Positions 1 through 9,873 of a stretch of 64,000 nt of DNA are shown here, piece after piece; the first letter of the stretch is position 1, and each line of letters begins with the position of its first letter. This DNA comes from an uncultured Hyphomonadaceae bacterium (GTDB lineage Bacteria; Pseudomonadota; Alphaproteobacteria; Caulobacterales; Hyphomonadaceae): contig CAJXOF010000012.1 of assembly GCA_913057945.1 (NCBI GenBank), forward strand, positions 1 to 64,000, read 5' to 3'. Both the position numbers and the translations under genes were made by a program. The notes below the pieces were generated by a model. It was not told the origin of the DNA. It saw nothing but the letters and a program-made list of their open reading frames with translations, and did not search any database.

Positions 1-48
1 CGAGATCCTCTCTGGTCTCGTGGGCTCGGAGATGTGTATAAGAGACAG
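1..48. other. Nextera sequencing adapter (not genomic)
   Basis: Bases 1-6 match the 3' end of the Illumina P7 oligo, bases 7-14 are an 8-nt i7 index (from memory, index N708), and bases 15-48 are the 34-nt Nextera Read-2 transposase adapter ending in the mosaic end AGATGTGTATAAGAGACAG. Genomic sequence starts at base 49. This is an untrimmed library artefact at a contig end and should be removed before any annotation. Confidence 0.97.
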
Positions 49-260
49 GTGGCGGAGGTGGCGGAATTGGCCTGTCCGGTTCTGCCGGAATGGAGGCAGG
101 CCCGCGATCATTGGGCCTATCGGCCGGTTCAGCTTGGGGCTCGGGCTCCTCGACGCCATGAAGAGGACTGAAAGGACTGTCAGCGCTGGATGATGTCTGG
201 CAGGCGCCAAGGCTTATCATCAGGGCGAGCGCGCTTGCGATTATTCCTGTCCGCGTCATT
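49..260 (-). CDS. Truncated lipoprotein, N-terminal part only
   Basis: An open frame starts at ATG 260 and runs into the adapter, so only about 70 N-terminal codons are present. It begins MTRTGIIASALALMISLGAC, a short basic start, a hydrophobic stretch and a lipobox (LGAC), so it should be exported and lipidated. After the cysteine comes a linker rich in Pro, Glu and Ser that ends in a polyproline run. The function lies in the missing part and cannot be named. It is read in the same direction as the EEP-family gene behind it (57 bp gap), so the two may be co-transcribed. Confidence 0.6.
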
Positions 261-317
261 ACCGTCCCCCGACCTTATGGTTAAGGCGAGGTTACATCGG
301 ATTACAGGGCGTGCCAA

Positions 318-1310
318 TCAGGCTGGGCGAAGGCAAAAGCCATAGAGCATGGGATAATGGTCCGATCCGCACGGGCGCAGGCGGCGGATGGTGACGAGAT
401 CGAACTCGCCGGTGACAAAGGCATGATCGAGTGGCCAGGCGAGAAAGGGGTTCTTTGCGCCGTAGGAATTGTAGAGGCCGCGCCCACGCTTCGGGTCGCA
501 GAGGCCCGCATGCTGCTTGAATTCGCGGACCATCCATGACCAGCCGACTTCGTTGAAATCGCCTATTACCAAGGCAGGCCGGTCCTGTTCGCGGAGTTCA
601 TCGGCGACAATCATTAGCTCGTCATCGAGGTGTTGCGTGGCGTCGCGGGGACGGGGCGGGCGCGGATGAATGCAATACAGGCGCACCTCGCGGCCATCGA
701 TATCCACATCAATGGTCAGGGATGGAACGTGTTCCTGACAGAAATAGCGCTCCTGAACGTCCTTCACCGGATAGCGCGAATAGAAAAGGAGGCCATTATG
801 ATCCTCCTTGTCCAGAAGATAGGTGTGGGAATACTCGCCTTCGATATCCGAGAGCGCTTCGCGCCAGCGGGCATTGGTTTCAGACAGGAAGAGAATGTCG
901 GCATTGCTGTCGCGAATACGGGCGAGCACGGCGGTATGGTCCTCGTTTTCCTGCAGCACGTTGAGCAGGAGGATGGACAGCGGCGTGCCGGGTGTGCCCG
1001 CCTTGGCGCGGCGCATTTCGCGTTTTCGTCCAGGCAGATAGGGCAGGATGTCTGCGGCGCAGATCAGGAAGGCGACGGCATAGGCCATGAGCAGGCTGGC
1101 ATTGCCGATTTCCCCGATTGGATAGAGCGCTGTATAGACCGCTGCGGCCGCCGCCAGGATGAGGCAGGTCTGCAGCCGACCATAGACCCAAACCCGCATC
1201 CACCAGATTTCGGTGCGCAGCTTCGGCGCAATGGCGGCAAACAGGCCCCATGCGCCGATCAGGCCGAAGACGGGTTCGATCATGGCGAGCATGGGGAAGG
1301 GGCCTTTCAT
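318..1310 (-). CDS. Endonuclease/exonuclease/phosphatase (EEP) family membrane protein
   Basis: 330 residues. The first ~90 residues hold about three hydrophobic segments (near 10-28, 45-65 and 70-90), followed by a cytoplasmic or periplasmic EEP (DNase I-like) domain from ~108 to the end. EEP motifs visible are LNVL (metal-site Asn), LSET (catalytic Glu), GDFNE (Asp/Asn) and the C-terminal GSDHYP (catalytic His). The family hydrolyses phosphodiester or phosphomonoester bonds in nucleic acids, lipids or inositol phosphates; the substrate here cannot be inferred. No clear Shine-Dalgarno precedes ATG 1310; ATG 1292 is an alternative 6 codons in. Membrane anchor plus EEP is a common arrangement in alphaproteobacteria. 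Confidence 0.8.
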   Translation of the reverse strand: MKGPFPMLAMIEPVFGLIGAWGLFAAIAPKLRTEIWWMRVWVYGRLQTCLILAAAAAVYTALYPIGEIGNASLLMAYAVAFLICAADILPYLPGRKREMRRAKAGTPGTPLSILLLNVLQENEDHTAVLARIRDSNADILFLSETNARWREALSDIEGEYSHTYLLDKEDHNGLLFYSRYPVKDVQERYFCQEHVPSLTIDVDIDGREVRLYCIHPRPPRPRDATQHLDDELMIVADELREQDRPALVIGDFNEVGWSWMVREFKQHAGLCDPKRGRGLYNSYGAKNPFLAWPLDHAFVTGEFDLVTIRRLRPCGSDHYPMLYGFCLRPA

Positions 1311-1421
1311 GGGCGGTTGGGTATTGGGTCGGGTCCGGGAAAGCTACGCGTGAGCAGTGGGAGAAGTTGCGGGCGCGGCTGCGTGCTGGCTCGCCTGAGA
1401 CACGAAATCTGGGGGCGCTCA

Positions 1422-1458
1422 CAAAAAAGAAGGTGTGATCGCGGACGATCACACCTTC
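1422..1458 (-). terminator. Rho-independent terminator, minus strand
   Basis: A perfect 13-bp inverted repeat (1429-1441 with 1446-1458, arms GAAGGTGTGATCG) with a 4-nt loop. On the minus strand it is followed by six U. It would end a leftward transcript coming from 1460-2030, where no gene is evident, and it also insulates the EEP gene. Confidence 0.75.
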
Positions 1459-1537
1459 TCTGGTGTTTCGAATCAGACTACCGAGACACTGTGCATGCAC
1501 TCGTTGTCGGTCCTCGATTGACACCGGGCTTGGATTG

Positions 1538-1565
1538 GGCTCGCGAAAGCGGGCCTTTTCTTTTT
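1538..1565 (+). terminator. Rho-independent terminator, plus strand
   Basis: Stem GGCTCGC/GCGGGCC (one G-U pair) closed by a GAAA tetraloop and followed by TTTTCTTTTT. The orientation is rightward, so it would end a plus-strand transcript that begins somewhere in 1311-1530, where no gene is recognised. Confidence 0.6.
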
Positions 1566-2144
1566 GCCCTTTGTCAGGATCCGGTCTGGTCGCCGCCACA
1601 GTCTTGCGAGCGGGCATGCGCCCAAGGCCGTCTCCCGGATCAGTTTCAGACATGCAATCGCACGGGCGAGTTGCGCGCTGTCCTGACCTAACCGCCAGAA
1701 ATCCCGAGGGATTTTCCTTTGGTGACGTGTTTCGGATCGCGCTCCGGTCACGCCTCACAGCCCTTCGCTCCGGGGTCTAGCTCCCCTGTCGAAGACATCG
1801 CCTGCTTTGTCTCGCGGTCCTGCCTGACCCTTTGCGCCGCTGCTCTCACAGCCTTGCTTCTGGTCTGGCCCTTCCTGCGAGGGCGATGTACTTGCCGCCG
1901 CTCCTTAAGCGGGTTTGCTCCCGCCCGGATTTCGTTGGCTGACCGAAATGATTCCCTAAAACAGGACATGAGTCGAGTCCCTTCTGAGGAGAATTTCACA
2001 GTTTTGTGATGGCGGCTGGAAACCGGGCAATTGAGCAAAATTCTCGCCGCTCAGCTCAACGCCCTGCATTGGTCCGCCCTCGGCGCTGGGCATTTCTGGG
2101 CGAATGGGCTTAGGTAGGGGCCTTGACTGATTGGAGGCTGGGCC

Positions 2145-3506
2145 CTGGAAATCCTGACTGTACTGCCGCCGGTATTGGCGATCCTCGTCGCGCTGGTGAC
2201 GCGCAATGTGTATGCCGCGCTCGGGCTTGCTTTGCTGGCCTCGGAGACGCTGATTGCCAGTTTCAATCCCGGCATGGGCGCGCTCGGCGCCATCGACCGG
2301 GCTGTTGGCGTGTTCGAGAGCACGGGCAATACGCGCGTCCTCCTGTTCTGCCTGCTCATCGGCGCGCTGATCGCGTGGATGCGCGACTCTGGCGGCGTCG
2401 AAGCCTTGGTCAGCGGCCTGATGAAGCGCGGCCTGGCCTCGACCCCGCGCCGCGCGGCGCTGGCGCCGGCGCTGGCGGGAACGGCCATCTTCGTGGAAAC
2501 GAATGTCAGCCTGCTCAGCAGCGGCGTGCTGGGCCAGCGCCTGTTTGATGCGCACGGCCTGAGCCGCGAACGGCTGGCCTATATCATCGACTCCACGTCG
2601 GCGCCGGTCAGCACGCTGATCCTGCTGAATGGCTGGGGCGCCTACGCCCTCGGCCTGGTCGAGCCGTTTGGCTTCGAGAGCCCGATTGGCGTCGTGGCGG
2701 GCACGATCCCGTGGAATTTCTACGCCCTGCTGACGCTGGTGGGCGTCTATTTCACCGTGTTCACAGGCCGCGTCTTCGGCCCGATGAAGACCGCCGGCGA
2801 GGGCCGCAGCGTGCTGGCCGAGGACGAGGAACCCATCGCGCCGACGCGCGCGATATACATGTGGCTGCCGCTGGCGGTGATGATCCTCGGCGCGCTGGCC
2901 TTCATGGCCTGGACGGGCGGCGGCAACATCCTGGCTGGCAGCGGCAGCCAGTCGATCCTCTGGGCCATCTGCCTCGCCATGCTGGTCGCGGCCGTGCTGC
3001 TGGCGCTGGGCAAGGCGTTTCCCAAGGGCGGACTACAGGCGCGGGGCTTTGCCGGCATAGCCGAAATGGTGCCGGTGGTGACGATCCTGTTTCTGTCGAT
3101 CGCGCTCGGCGACAGCCTCCGCGTGCTCGGCACGGGGGCGTTCCTGTCAGGCGTCGCGGCGCAATTTGTCTCGCCCATCATCGTGCCAGCGGTGCTGTTC
3201 GTCGTGGCGGGCGTCACCGCCTTCATGACCGGCACGAGCTGGGGCACGTATGGCATCATGATCCCCATCGCCATGCCGCTGGCGGCGGCGCTGGGCCTGC
3301 CGCCCTCTCTGGTGCTGGCGGCGGTGCTGGGCGGGGGCGTGTTTGGCGACCATTGCTCACCGATTTCCGACACGACGATCATCGCCTCGCTGGCGGCGGG
3401 CTGTGACCATATCGACCATGTCCGCACACAGATGCCCTATGCGCTGGTGACGGGCGGAATTGCGGTGATCCTGTATCTGATAGCGGGCGCCGTAACCGGG
3501 GGATAA
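2145..3506 (+). CDS. NhaC-family Na+/H+ antiporter-like transporter
   Basis: About 453 residues, very hydrophobic, with ~11-12 membrane segments. The N-terminal motif LPPVLAILVALVTRNV and the C-terminal GGGVFGDHCSPISDTT are typical of the NhaC/ion-transporter superfamily, in which Asp and Ser residues of the second motif lie in the transport path. The family exchanges Na+ for protons or organic ions across the inner membrane. The first recognised start codon is TTG 2175, but the conserved LPP motif lies upstream of it and a GGAGG at 2133-2137 sits 7 nt before CTG 2145, so I place the start at CTG. A plain 2175 start is the conservative alternative. Confidence 0.8.
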   Translation: MEILTVLPPVLAILVALVTRNVYAALGLALLASETLIASFNPGMGALGAIDRAVGVFESTGNTRVLLFCLLIGALIAWMRDSGGVEALVSGLMKRGLASTPRRAALAPALAGTAIFVETNVSLLSSGVLGQRLFDAHGLSRERLAYIIDSTSAPVSTLILLNGWGAYALGLVEPFGFESPIGVVAGTIPWNFYALLTLVGVYFTVFTGRVFGPMKTAGEGRSVLAEDEEPIAPTRAIYMWLPLAVMILGALAFMAWTGGGNILAGSGSQSILWAICLAMLVAAVLLALGKAFPKGGLQARGFAGIAEMVPVVTILFLSIALGDSLRVLGTGAFLSGVAAQFVSPIIVPAVLFVVAGVTAFMTGTSWGTYGIMIPIAMPLAAALGLPPSLVLAAVLGGGVFGDHCSPISDTTIIASLAAGCDHIDHVRTQMPYALVTGGIAVILYLIAGAVTGG

Positions 3507-3583
3507 GGCGCGCATTTCGGGCCCGAATCTGGCCCGTAAACGGCTCATAAACTGTCCGTAAATGGTACCGAACTGGCCCGTAA
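3490..3583 (+). repeat. 22-bp-spaced CCGTAA iterons
   Basis: CCGTAA occurs at 3490, 3534, 3556 and 3578, that is at intervals of 44, 22 and 22 bp. The last three copies share a longer core, CTGGCCCGTAA or CTGTCCGTAA. The spacing is two helical turns, so protein bound to each copy would lie on one DNA face. The array sits directly upstream of an HTH-protein gene and could be its operator. The first copy overlaps the 3' end of the transporter gene. Confidence 0.5.
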
Positions 3584-3705
3584 GTCCGGGCCGTGGGGGA
3601 GGGGGCCGCCCCTATCCCCCGCCTCTGGCGGTGGGATCGCCCGCCGCGCCGGGCCTTGCCCTCGGCGCAATCCGATGGGGCCGCGCCCGTGGCATTCTTC
3701 CCGGC

Positions 3706-4596
3706 ATGAATGATGCGCCAAGCCCCGCCAAACGCCAACGCCGCACGACGGCGAGCCTGACCGCCCTCCGCCATCTGGCGCGGGAAGCCGCAGAGGCGGG
3801 CGAGCCGATGCGGGAAATCGCCCGCCGGCTGGACCTGCCCTGGTCGACGCTGACCAAATGGGCGCGCGAGGATAGCTTTCGCCGCAAGGACATTGCCGCC
3901 CGTCAGGCCGAGGCTGCCCGTGCGCAGGACGAAGCTGACCATATCCGCGAGCAGGCGGAGGTGGCCGCGCGGCGCACCATCTTGCGCGAGGAGGAGGAGG
4001 ACGAGGAAGAGGGCGCGTTCACGCCCCGCAGCCAGACCGATGAGGAGATCACGCTGGCCCGCGCCCGCGTCGGCGCGCTGTTGGAGGCAGGATATATTCC
4101 GGAGGCGGAGCAGGACATGCGCGCGGCCCGCCGCCTGACAAGCCTGCAGAGCTTTGCCGCCCCGGTGCGCGCCGCGACCGAGGCTGCCACCCAGCAGATG
4201 CGGCAGGCAGAGAGGGATGCCACGCTCTACCGTGTCGCGCTACAGGTCTGCGCCTGCTGGGAGGAGGGGGACACGCCGCCAGACCATCTGCCCTGGGTGG
4301 TCTCGGCCACCTTCCAGAAACGGCTGGCCATCACGCGGGACGTGGTGCGAGGGTTCGACCCGGACGATGAGGGCAGCGACCGGGAACTGACGGAACACAT
4401 GATCCTGCTGGCGAAGCAGGGCTGGTTCCGCAATTTCCATCCGCTGCTGCGCGAGGCGATCACCACGCTGACCCTGCAGGGCAATCACGCCCTCGCCGAA
4501 AAGGTCGGCGGCTTCCTCAAGCAGGAACAGGCCGCCCTCCCGACCCTCATCCAATGGTGCCACGCGAATGGCTATGGGTATTATGGTGAGGTGTAG
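3706..4596 (+). CDS. Orphan HTH domain protein, function unknown
   Basis: 296 residues from ATG 3706. An upstream ATG at 3562 is open but would be translated through the iteron array and lacks a binding site. Residues ~20-55 form a helix-turn-helix of the transposase/terminase-small-subunit kind (MREIARRLDLPWSTLTKWAR). A charged coiled-coil-like helix follows, with an acidic run of Glu/Asp near residues 90-100, and then a mostly helical C-terminal half with no motif I recognise. Cysteines are few (CACW near 180). Codon use looks native. The 22-bp iterons just upstream suggest it binds its own promoter. No transposase catalytic triad or other phage gene is nearby, so I do not call it mobile. 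Confidence 0.65.
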   Translation: MNDAPSPAKRQRRTTASLTALRHLAREAAEAGEPMREIARRLDLPWSTLTKWAREDSFRRKDIAARQAEAARAQDEADHIREQAEVAARRTILREEEEDEEEGAFTPRSQTDEEITLARARVGALLEAGYIPEAEQDMRAARRLTSLQSFAAPVRAATEAATQQMRQAERDATLYRVALQVCACWEEGDTPPDHLPWVVSATFQKRLAITRDVVRGFDPDDEGSDRELTEHMILLAKQGWFRNFHPLLREAITTLTLQGNHALAEKVGGFLKQEQAALPTLIQWCHANGYGYYGEV

Positions 4597-4733
4597 GGCT
4601 GCGTAGGATTAGCAATCGCATTGCGATTGCCCGGAGCAGGCCCAAGCGCAAGCGCCGGGCTTCTGCTTCCCATACACTGCCAACACCGAAGAGTGGGGTC
4701 TCCTGCCGGAACGACGCGGAGCCAGCGCCCGTG

Positions 4734-4810
4734 CTTCGACTTCGCTCAGCATGAGCGCATCGCAGGGGCCGCAAGAGGCGGACTCATCCTGAGCGAAGTC
4801 GAAGGATGAA
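4734..4810. repeat. Inverted repeat of the CTTCGACTTCGCTCAG type
   Basis: The arm CTTCGACTTCGCTCAG (4734-4749) returns as its reverse complement CTGAGCGAAGTCGAAG at 4788-4803, with flanking ATGAGCG and TCATCC motifs. From general knowledge this element is dispersed in many alphaproteobacterial genomes, between genes. It sits in a 474-bp gene-free stretch (4597-5070). Confidence 0.65.
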
Positions 4811-4838
4811 GGGACGGCAGGCGGGCTGCCCCGCTGGG

Positions 4839-4868
4839 TCCCGGATAAGCGCGGTGCGCTTTCCGGGA
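4839..4868. repeat. Palindromic element TCCCGGATAAGCGC
   Basis: Two-part hairpin: TCCCGG pairs with CCGGGA and GCGC with GCGC around a short loop. It is a second type of intergenic palindrome, adjacent to the first. Confidence 0.5.
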
Positions 4869-4883
4869 TGACAAGAAGAGAAG

Positions 4884-4953
4884 GTAGGGCGGGTCATGAC
4901 CCGCCAAGCAGCAAGTGCGGAATGGCGGGTTATGCTTCGCTAACCCGCCCTAC
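4884..4953. repeat. Composite GCGGGT palindromes
   Basis: A perfect 18-bp palindrome, GGCGGGTCATGACCCGCC (4888-4905), is followed by a hairpin GGCGGGTTA/TAACCCGCC (4924-4949). The outermost arms GTAGGGCGGGT and ACCCGCCCTAC can pair across both. The unit resembles widespread bacterial interspersed repeats, and it borders the AT-rich defence-like pair. Confidence 0.6.
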
Positions 4954-5070
4954 AGCCTCGCGGAGCGATGCTTTACTGGGGGATCTGCTGGCACACTCTC
5001 CCAAAAACTCCGGCTGCCCAAACGCAAGTGCCAGAAATATGGGTGAAGCGTATGGCGGAGCAGCGCGTTG

Positions 5071-5538
5071 CTAATTATTTGTACGAAAGGTCGACTCGAT
5101 AGAATCTAGAATATGGGTAGCGAACGGTAAAACACGCTCAATGTCTCGAAGTGTTATATCACCACCGGCGCCGTGAGCAGTGCTGTGCCGCTTTTTTATG
5201 GTCTTATCGTAAAGAGAGATATTTGCCTCTTGTCCGTCCAATGAGCTTTTGAATTGATCTTTGAAAGTACTGCCGAAATTTCCTAAAAATCCCGTAATCT
5301 CGGAAATCGCTATTGAGCGTAGAATTCTTTTAGAAGCGACACTGATAAAGGGGCGCCCTTTTGAGGTATGGGGGGAAACTTCAGTTTCAATTAATTCGTA
5401 TATTCTTTCCTCTATTTCAGCGCATAAGGCTACGGAGCAGTATTGTGCTAGATAAGCGCTAACAGGGCTTTCTGGTATGTCACCGATGACTGCTTTGCAG
5501 TCCTCGATGATGGCAATCGTGCGAACTAATCTCGCCAT
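5071..5538 (-). CDS. HEPN-domain protein, putative RNase/toxin partner
   Basis: 155 residues, mainly helical. Near the C-terminus it has R117-HSTA-H122, the Rx4-6H signature of HEPN ribonucleases, inside a KKRHSTAHG context like that of the RiboL-PSP or MAE_28990 HEPN families. It lies 5 bp downstream of the DUF262 gene on the same strand and is clearly lower in GC than the genes on either side, which suggests acquisition by transfer. HEPN proteins of this size often cleave RNA in defence or toxin-antitoxin systems. The DUF262 partner makes a defence role likely, but this is inference. Palindromic repeats begin ~120 bp beyond its 3' end. Confidence 0.7.
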   Translation of the reverse strand: MARLVRTIAIIEDCKAVIGDIPESPVSAYLAQYCSVALCAEIEERIYELIETEVSPHTSKGRPFISVASKRILRSIAISEITGFLGNFGSTFKDQFKSSLDGQEANISLYDKTIKKRHSTAHGAGGDITLRDIERVLPFATHILDSIESTFRTNN

Positions 5539-5543
5539 GTTGC

Positions 5544-6598
5544 TTACTCCAGCAGAGCTTCAGTCATGTCGAAACGTTCTTTTACCACTGATTCATCGCT
5601 AGTGTTTGCTGTAGCCAGTTCTACAAAGCGCTCATTCTGCGCTAGTTCTTGATACTTTTGGCGAAGATTTTTGAAGTCTCCATCAAGATTTCGTAATACA
5701 CGCGCGAAAACAGATTCGAGTACTGCATAGTTCAGTCGATTGCGGAGATGAAAAGGGCGATCACCCAAACTTTCGTGAATAACATCGCAGGCAGTTTCGA
5801 AATCGTCTCTAGTAGTTTCAATATATTCGTCTGTGCTTTCCGTGTCTAAAGCCTTTCTCGCTGAGATGTACTTGTTTAGAAAGCTTTTCATCGGTTTGTC
5901 GTAATGTTCGACATCGTCTGATATTGCCAAGATTCGTAGTATTAGTTCCGCGTCTTTCATGCGCGGGTCTATTCGTTCCCGACCGATGATAGATCGCCAA
6001 TCCTGATTAGTGTTTAATTCTTCAAGCAGTTCGAAAGCGCGGCTGTCATAGACGCACTTTCGAACTTCCATGGGGTTCAGTTGGACTCCGCCAGTGTTTA
6101 GTCGTTCAAAAATATGATAAATGCTGGAGTCATCGTTCGGGTCAATTTGCTGGATTATGGTGGCTCGAAGAACAGTATCTTGAAGTTGGATTTGTGCTGG
6201 TTCAGGGAGTTCATCGAAAGTTTTCCCATTCCACGGCTCAGCAACATTTTTCAGACGAAACACTCGATTGTCGTCAAAAGCTCCGTTGAAGAATTTCACC
6301 GCAGTCATTATACGTTGCAGACCGTCAACTATAAGTAGCTTGTTCGTATCTCGTTCCTTGTAAAGAAAGACCCCAGGTACCGGCAGGCCAAGCAAGAATG
6401 ATTCTATCAGCTTACTGGCTCGAACCTGATCCCAGATGTAGTTTCTTTGAAACCTAGGGATTTTAAGTTGGTTCTTCTCATGCCGCGTCAGGTAACCTTC
6501 TAGCGTTATATCCGCAGGGTAAAATGAGATTTCATAAGTAAGTTTGTCTGTTTCTAGCAAACTGTCTTCTTCAGTCGTATCCAGCCACTCTTCGTCAC

Positions 6599-6602
<4 letters not shown>
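5544..6602 (-). CDS. DUF262 domain protein (GmrS/ParB-like fold)
   Basis: 352 residues. It carries the DUF262 core [10 protein letters not shown] (48-57) and VDGLQRI (92-98). The usual NTPase-linked motif is DGQQR, so the first Gln is Leu here. A helical C-terminal part follows without an HNH (DUF1524) domain, so this is not a full GmrSD type IV restriction enzyme. The start is TTG 6602, whose TTGA overlaps the uvrB stop codon, so translation is probably coupled to uvrB. A GAGGAG inside uvrB serves as binding site. The gene is AT-rich and followed 5 bp later by a HEPN gene, so the two form a probable effector/sensor pair. Confidence 0.75.
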
Positions 6603-8794
<2,192 letters not shown>

Positions 8795-8833
8795 GTTGAA
8801 CGATATGGGACGAAACCGGCGAGTGTCTAGGGT

Positions 8834-8848
8834 GTTCCTGTTGCGTTC
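8834..8848 (-). promoter_or_regulatory. LexA (SOS) box upstream of uvrB
   Basis: GTTC-N7-GTTC (8834-8837 and 8845-8848) matches the alphaproteobacterial LexA operator exactly. It lies 40 bp before the uvrB start codon, which places uvrB and probably the genes coupled behind it under SOS control. The remaining 8849-9120 interval holds nothing else I can assign except a short inverted repeat CGTTA-CCGC-TAACG near 9049. Confidence 0.75.
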
Positions 8849-9120
8849 GGTGCGCGGCGAGGGCGGATGCGACGGGCGGGGGCGTCCAGCTGCTATTTGT
8901 CGGCCGGCATGGCAGTGCATCTCAGCCATCGCGGCGGGGTCGGAGCGGTGTGGGTGGACGTGCTGTGGGTGTTGCAGGCCCGGCGGCGCTGCGCCCGACG
9001 GGCCGGGGCCGTTGCCAGATGCCCGCACACGGACGGGCGGAAAATCGGCGCGTTACCGCTAACGGCTCTTTCATGATTTGCCGGTGTGTTCATCAGCTAA
9101 TCTGATGGATTCTTTCCCTT

Positions 9121-9861
9121 ATGCCCCATACCGAAAGGAAGCTGATCGAACGTTCGCACCAGCGCGCTCGTAGCGATGCGATCATTATCGGGGGCATCGC
9201 GACATTTCTCCTCGTCCTGGCAATTCAGTTCGATACATTCGAGTTCGTTGCAGAGTATTCGCGCACCCATGAAGCGTATGAGCTGGACGAATTGCTGGTC
9301 GTGATGATGATCCTGCCGCCCGCCCTGCTGATCTATGTCGTGCGCCGGTCGTTCGACATGGCGGGGGAAATCTCGTCGCGTAGAGCAGCCGAAAAGAACG
9401 CGCGGGCAATTGCCTTGCATGACGCATTGACCGGGTTGCCAAACCGGCGCAAGGCGATGGCGCATCTCACCGCGCGTCTGCCATCGGTCAACCGACATCC
9501 GATCACTCTTGCCGGGGTGGATTTGAACCGGTTCAAGGCGGTCAATGATCTTTATGGGCACAATGCCGGCGACACATTGCTGGTGCGCGTCAGCGAATGC
9601 CTGACGGCCGAAGTCGGCAATCTCGGCATGGTCAGCCGGATGGGCGGGGATGAGTTCGTCGTGATCCTGGAGGGCGCAGCAGACAGCGAGCCTGTGAACA
9701 GGGTGCTGAATTCCGTGACAGCCATCTTCAGGACTCCTTTCGATGTGGGTGGAATGGTCTGCTCGGTCGGCGCGAGTATCGGCGTATCACAAGCAGATGA
9801 TCCGAAGCTGACCGCCGAGGAATTCCTCAGCCAGGCGGATGTGGCCATGTATCGTAACTAG
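9121..9861 (+). CDS. Diguanylate cyclase half of a GGDEF-EAL protein
   Basis: 246 residues before an in-frame TAG at 9859. Two membrane segments (near 21-41 and 58-76) are followed by a GGDEF domain from ~100. DLNRFKAVNDLYGHNAGD and RMGGDEFVVIL carry the GTP- and metal-binding residues intact, so diguanylate cyclase activity is expected. The domain ends QADVAMYRN, where related proteins continue with a basic linker into EAL. The frame resumes at once after TAG and encodes an EAL domain. Reading TAG as AAG (Lys) would restore one 532-residue protein, so this looks like a recent nonsense mutation or a sequencing error. Confidence 0.8.
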   Translation: MPHTERKLIERSHQRARSDAIIIGGIATFLLVLAIQFDTFEFVAEYSRTHEAYELDELLVVMMILPPALLIYVVRRSFDMAGEISSRRAAEKNARAIALHDALTGLPNRRKAMAHLTARLPSVNRHPITLAGVDLNRFKAVNDLYGHNAGDTLLVRVSECLTAEVGNLGMVSRMGGDEFVVILEGAADSEPVNRVLNSVTAIFRTPFDVGGMVCSVGASIGVSQADDPKLTAEEFLSQADVAMYRN

Positions 9862-9873
9862 GGATCGCTCGGT

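Larger units (their letters stand above)
1311..2144. other. 834-bp interval without a recognisable gene
   Basis: Several open frames of 60-100 codons overlap each other on both strands here, but none gives a recognisable protein or has a convincing ribosome binding site. The clearest structure is a pair of opposed hairpins with U-runs (listed separately at 1422-1458 and 1538-1565). A minus-strand transcript of up to ~550 nt ending at ~1422 could be a non-coding RNA or a small-protein gene. I checked for tmRNA tag codons and RNase P and SRP consensus cores and found none. Confidence 0.4.

Noticed and set aside
630..1691. 353-codon plus-strand frame
   Set aside because: Antisense to the EEP-family gene; composition is a mirror of that gene and no motif is present.
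880..1758. 292-codon minus-strand frame through the gene-less stretch
   Set aside because: It runs through the terminator hairpin and deep into the EEP gene in another frame, so it cannot be a normal gene.
1459..2030. tmRNA, RNase P RNA or SRP RNA
   Set aside because: No alanine-rich tag reading frame, no P4 core sequence and no SRP GGAAGCA-type loop found on either strand.
3706..4596. Phage terminase or transposase call for the HTH protein
   Set aside because: No large terminase, portal, capsid or inverted terminal repeats nearby, and no DDE residues recognisable in the rest.
4734..4953. CRISPR array
   Set aside because: The repeats are different palindromes of varying spacing, not one direct repeat with regular spacers, and no cas genes are present.
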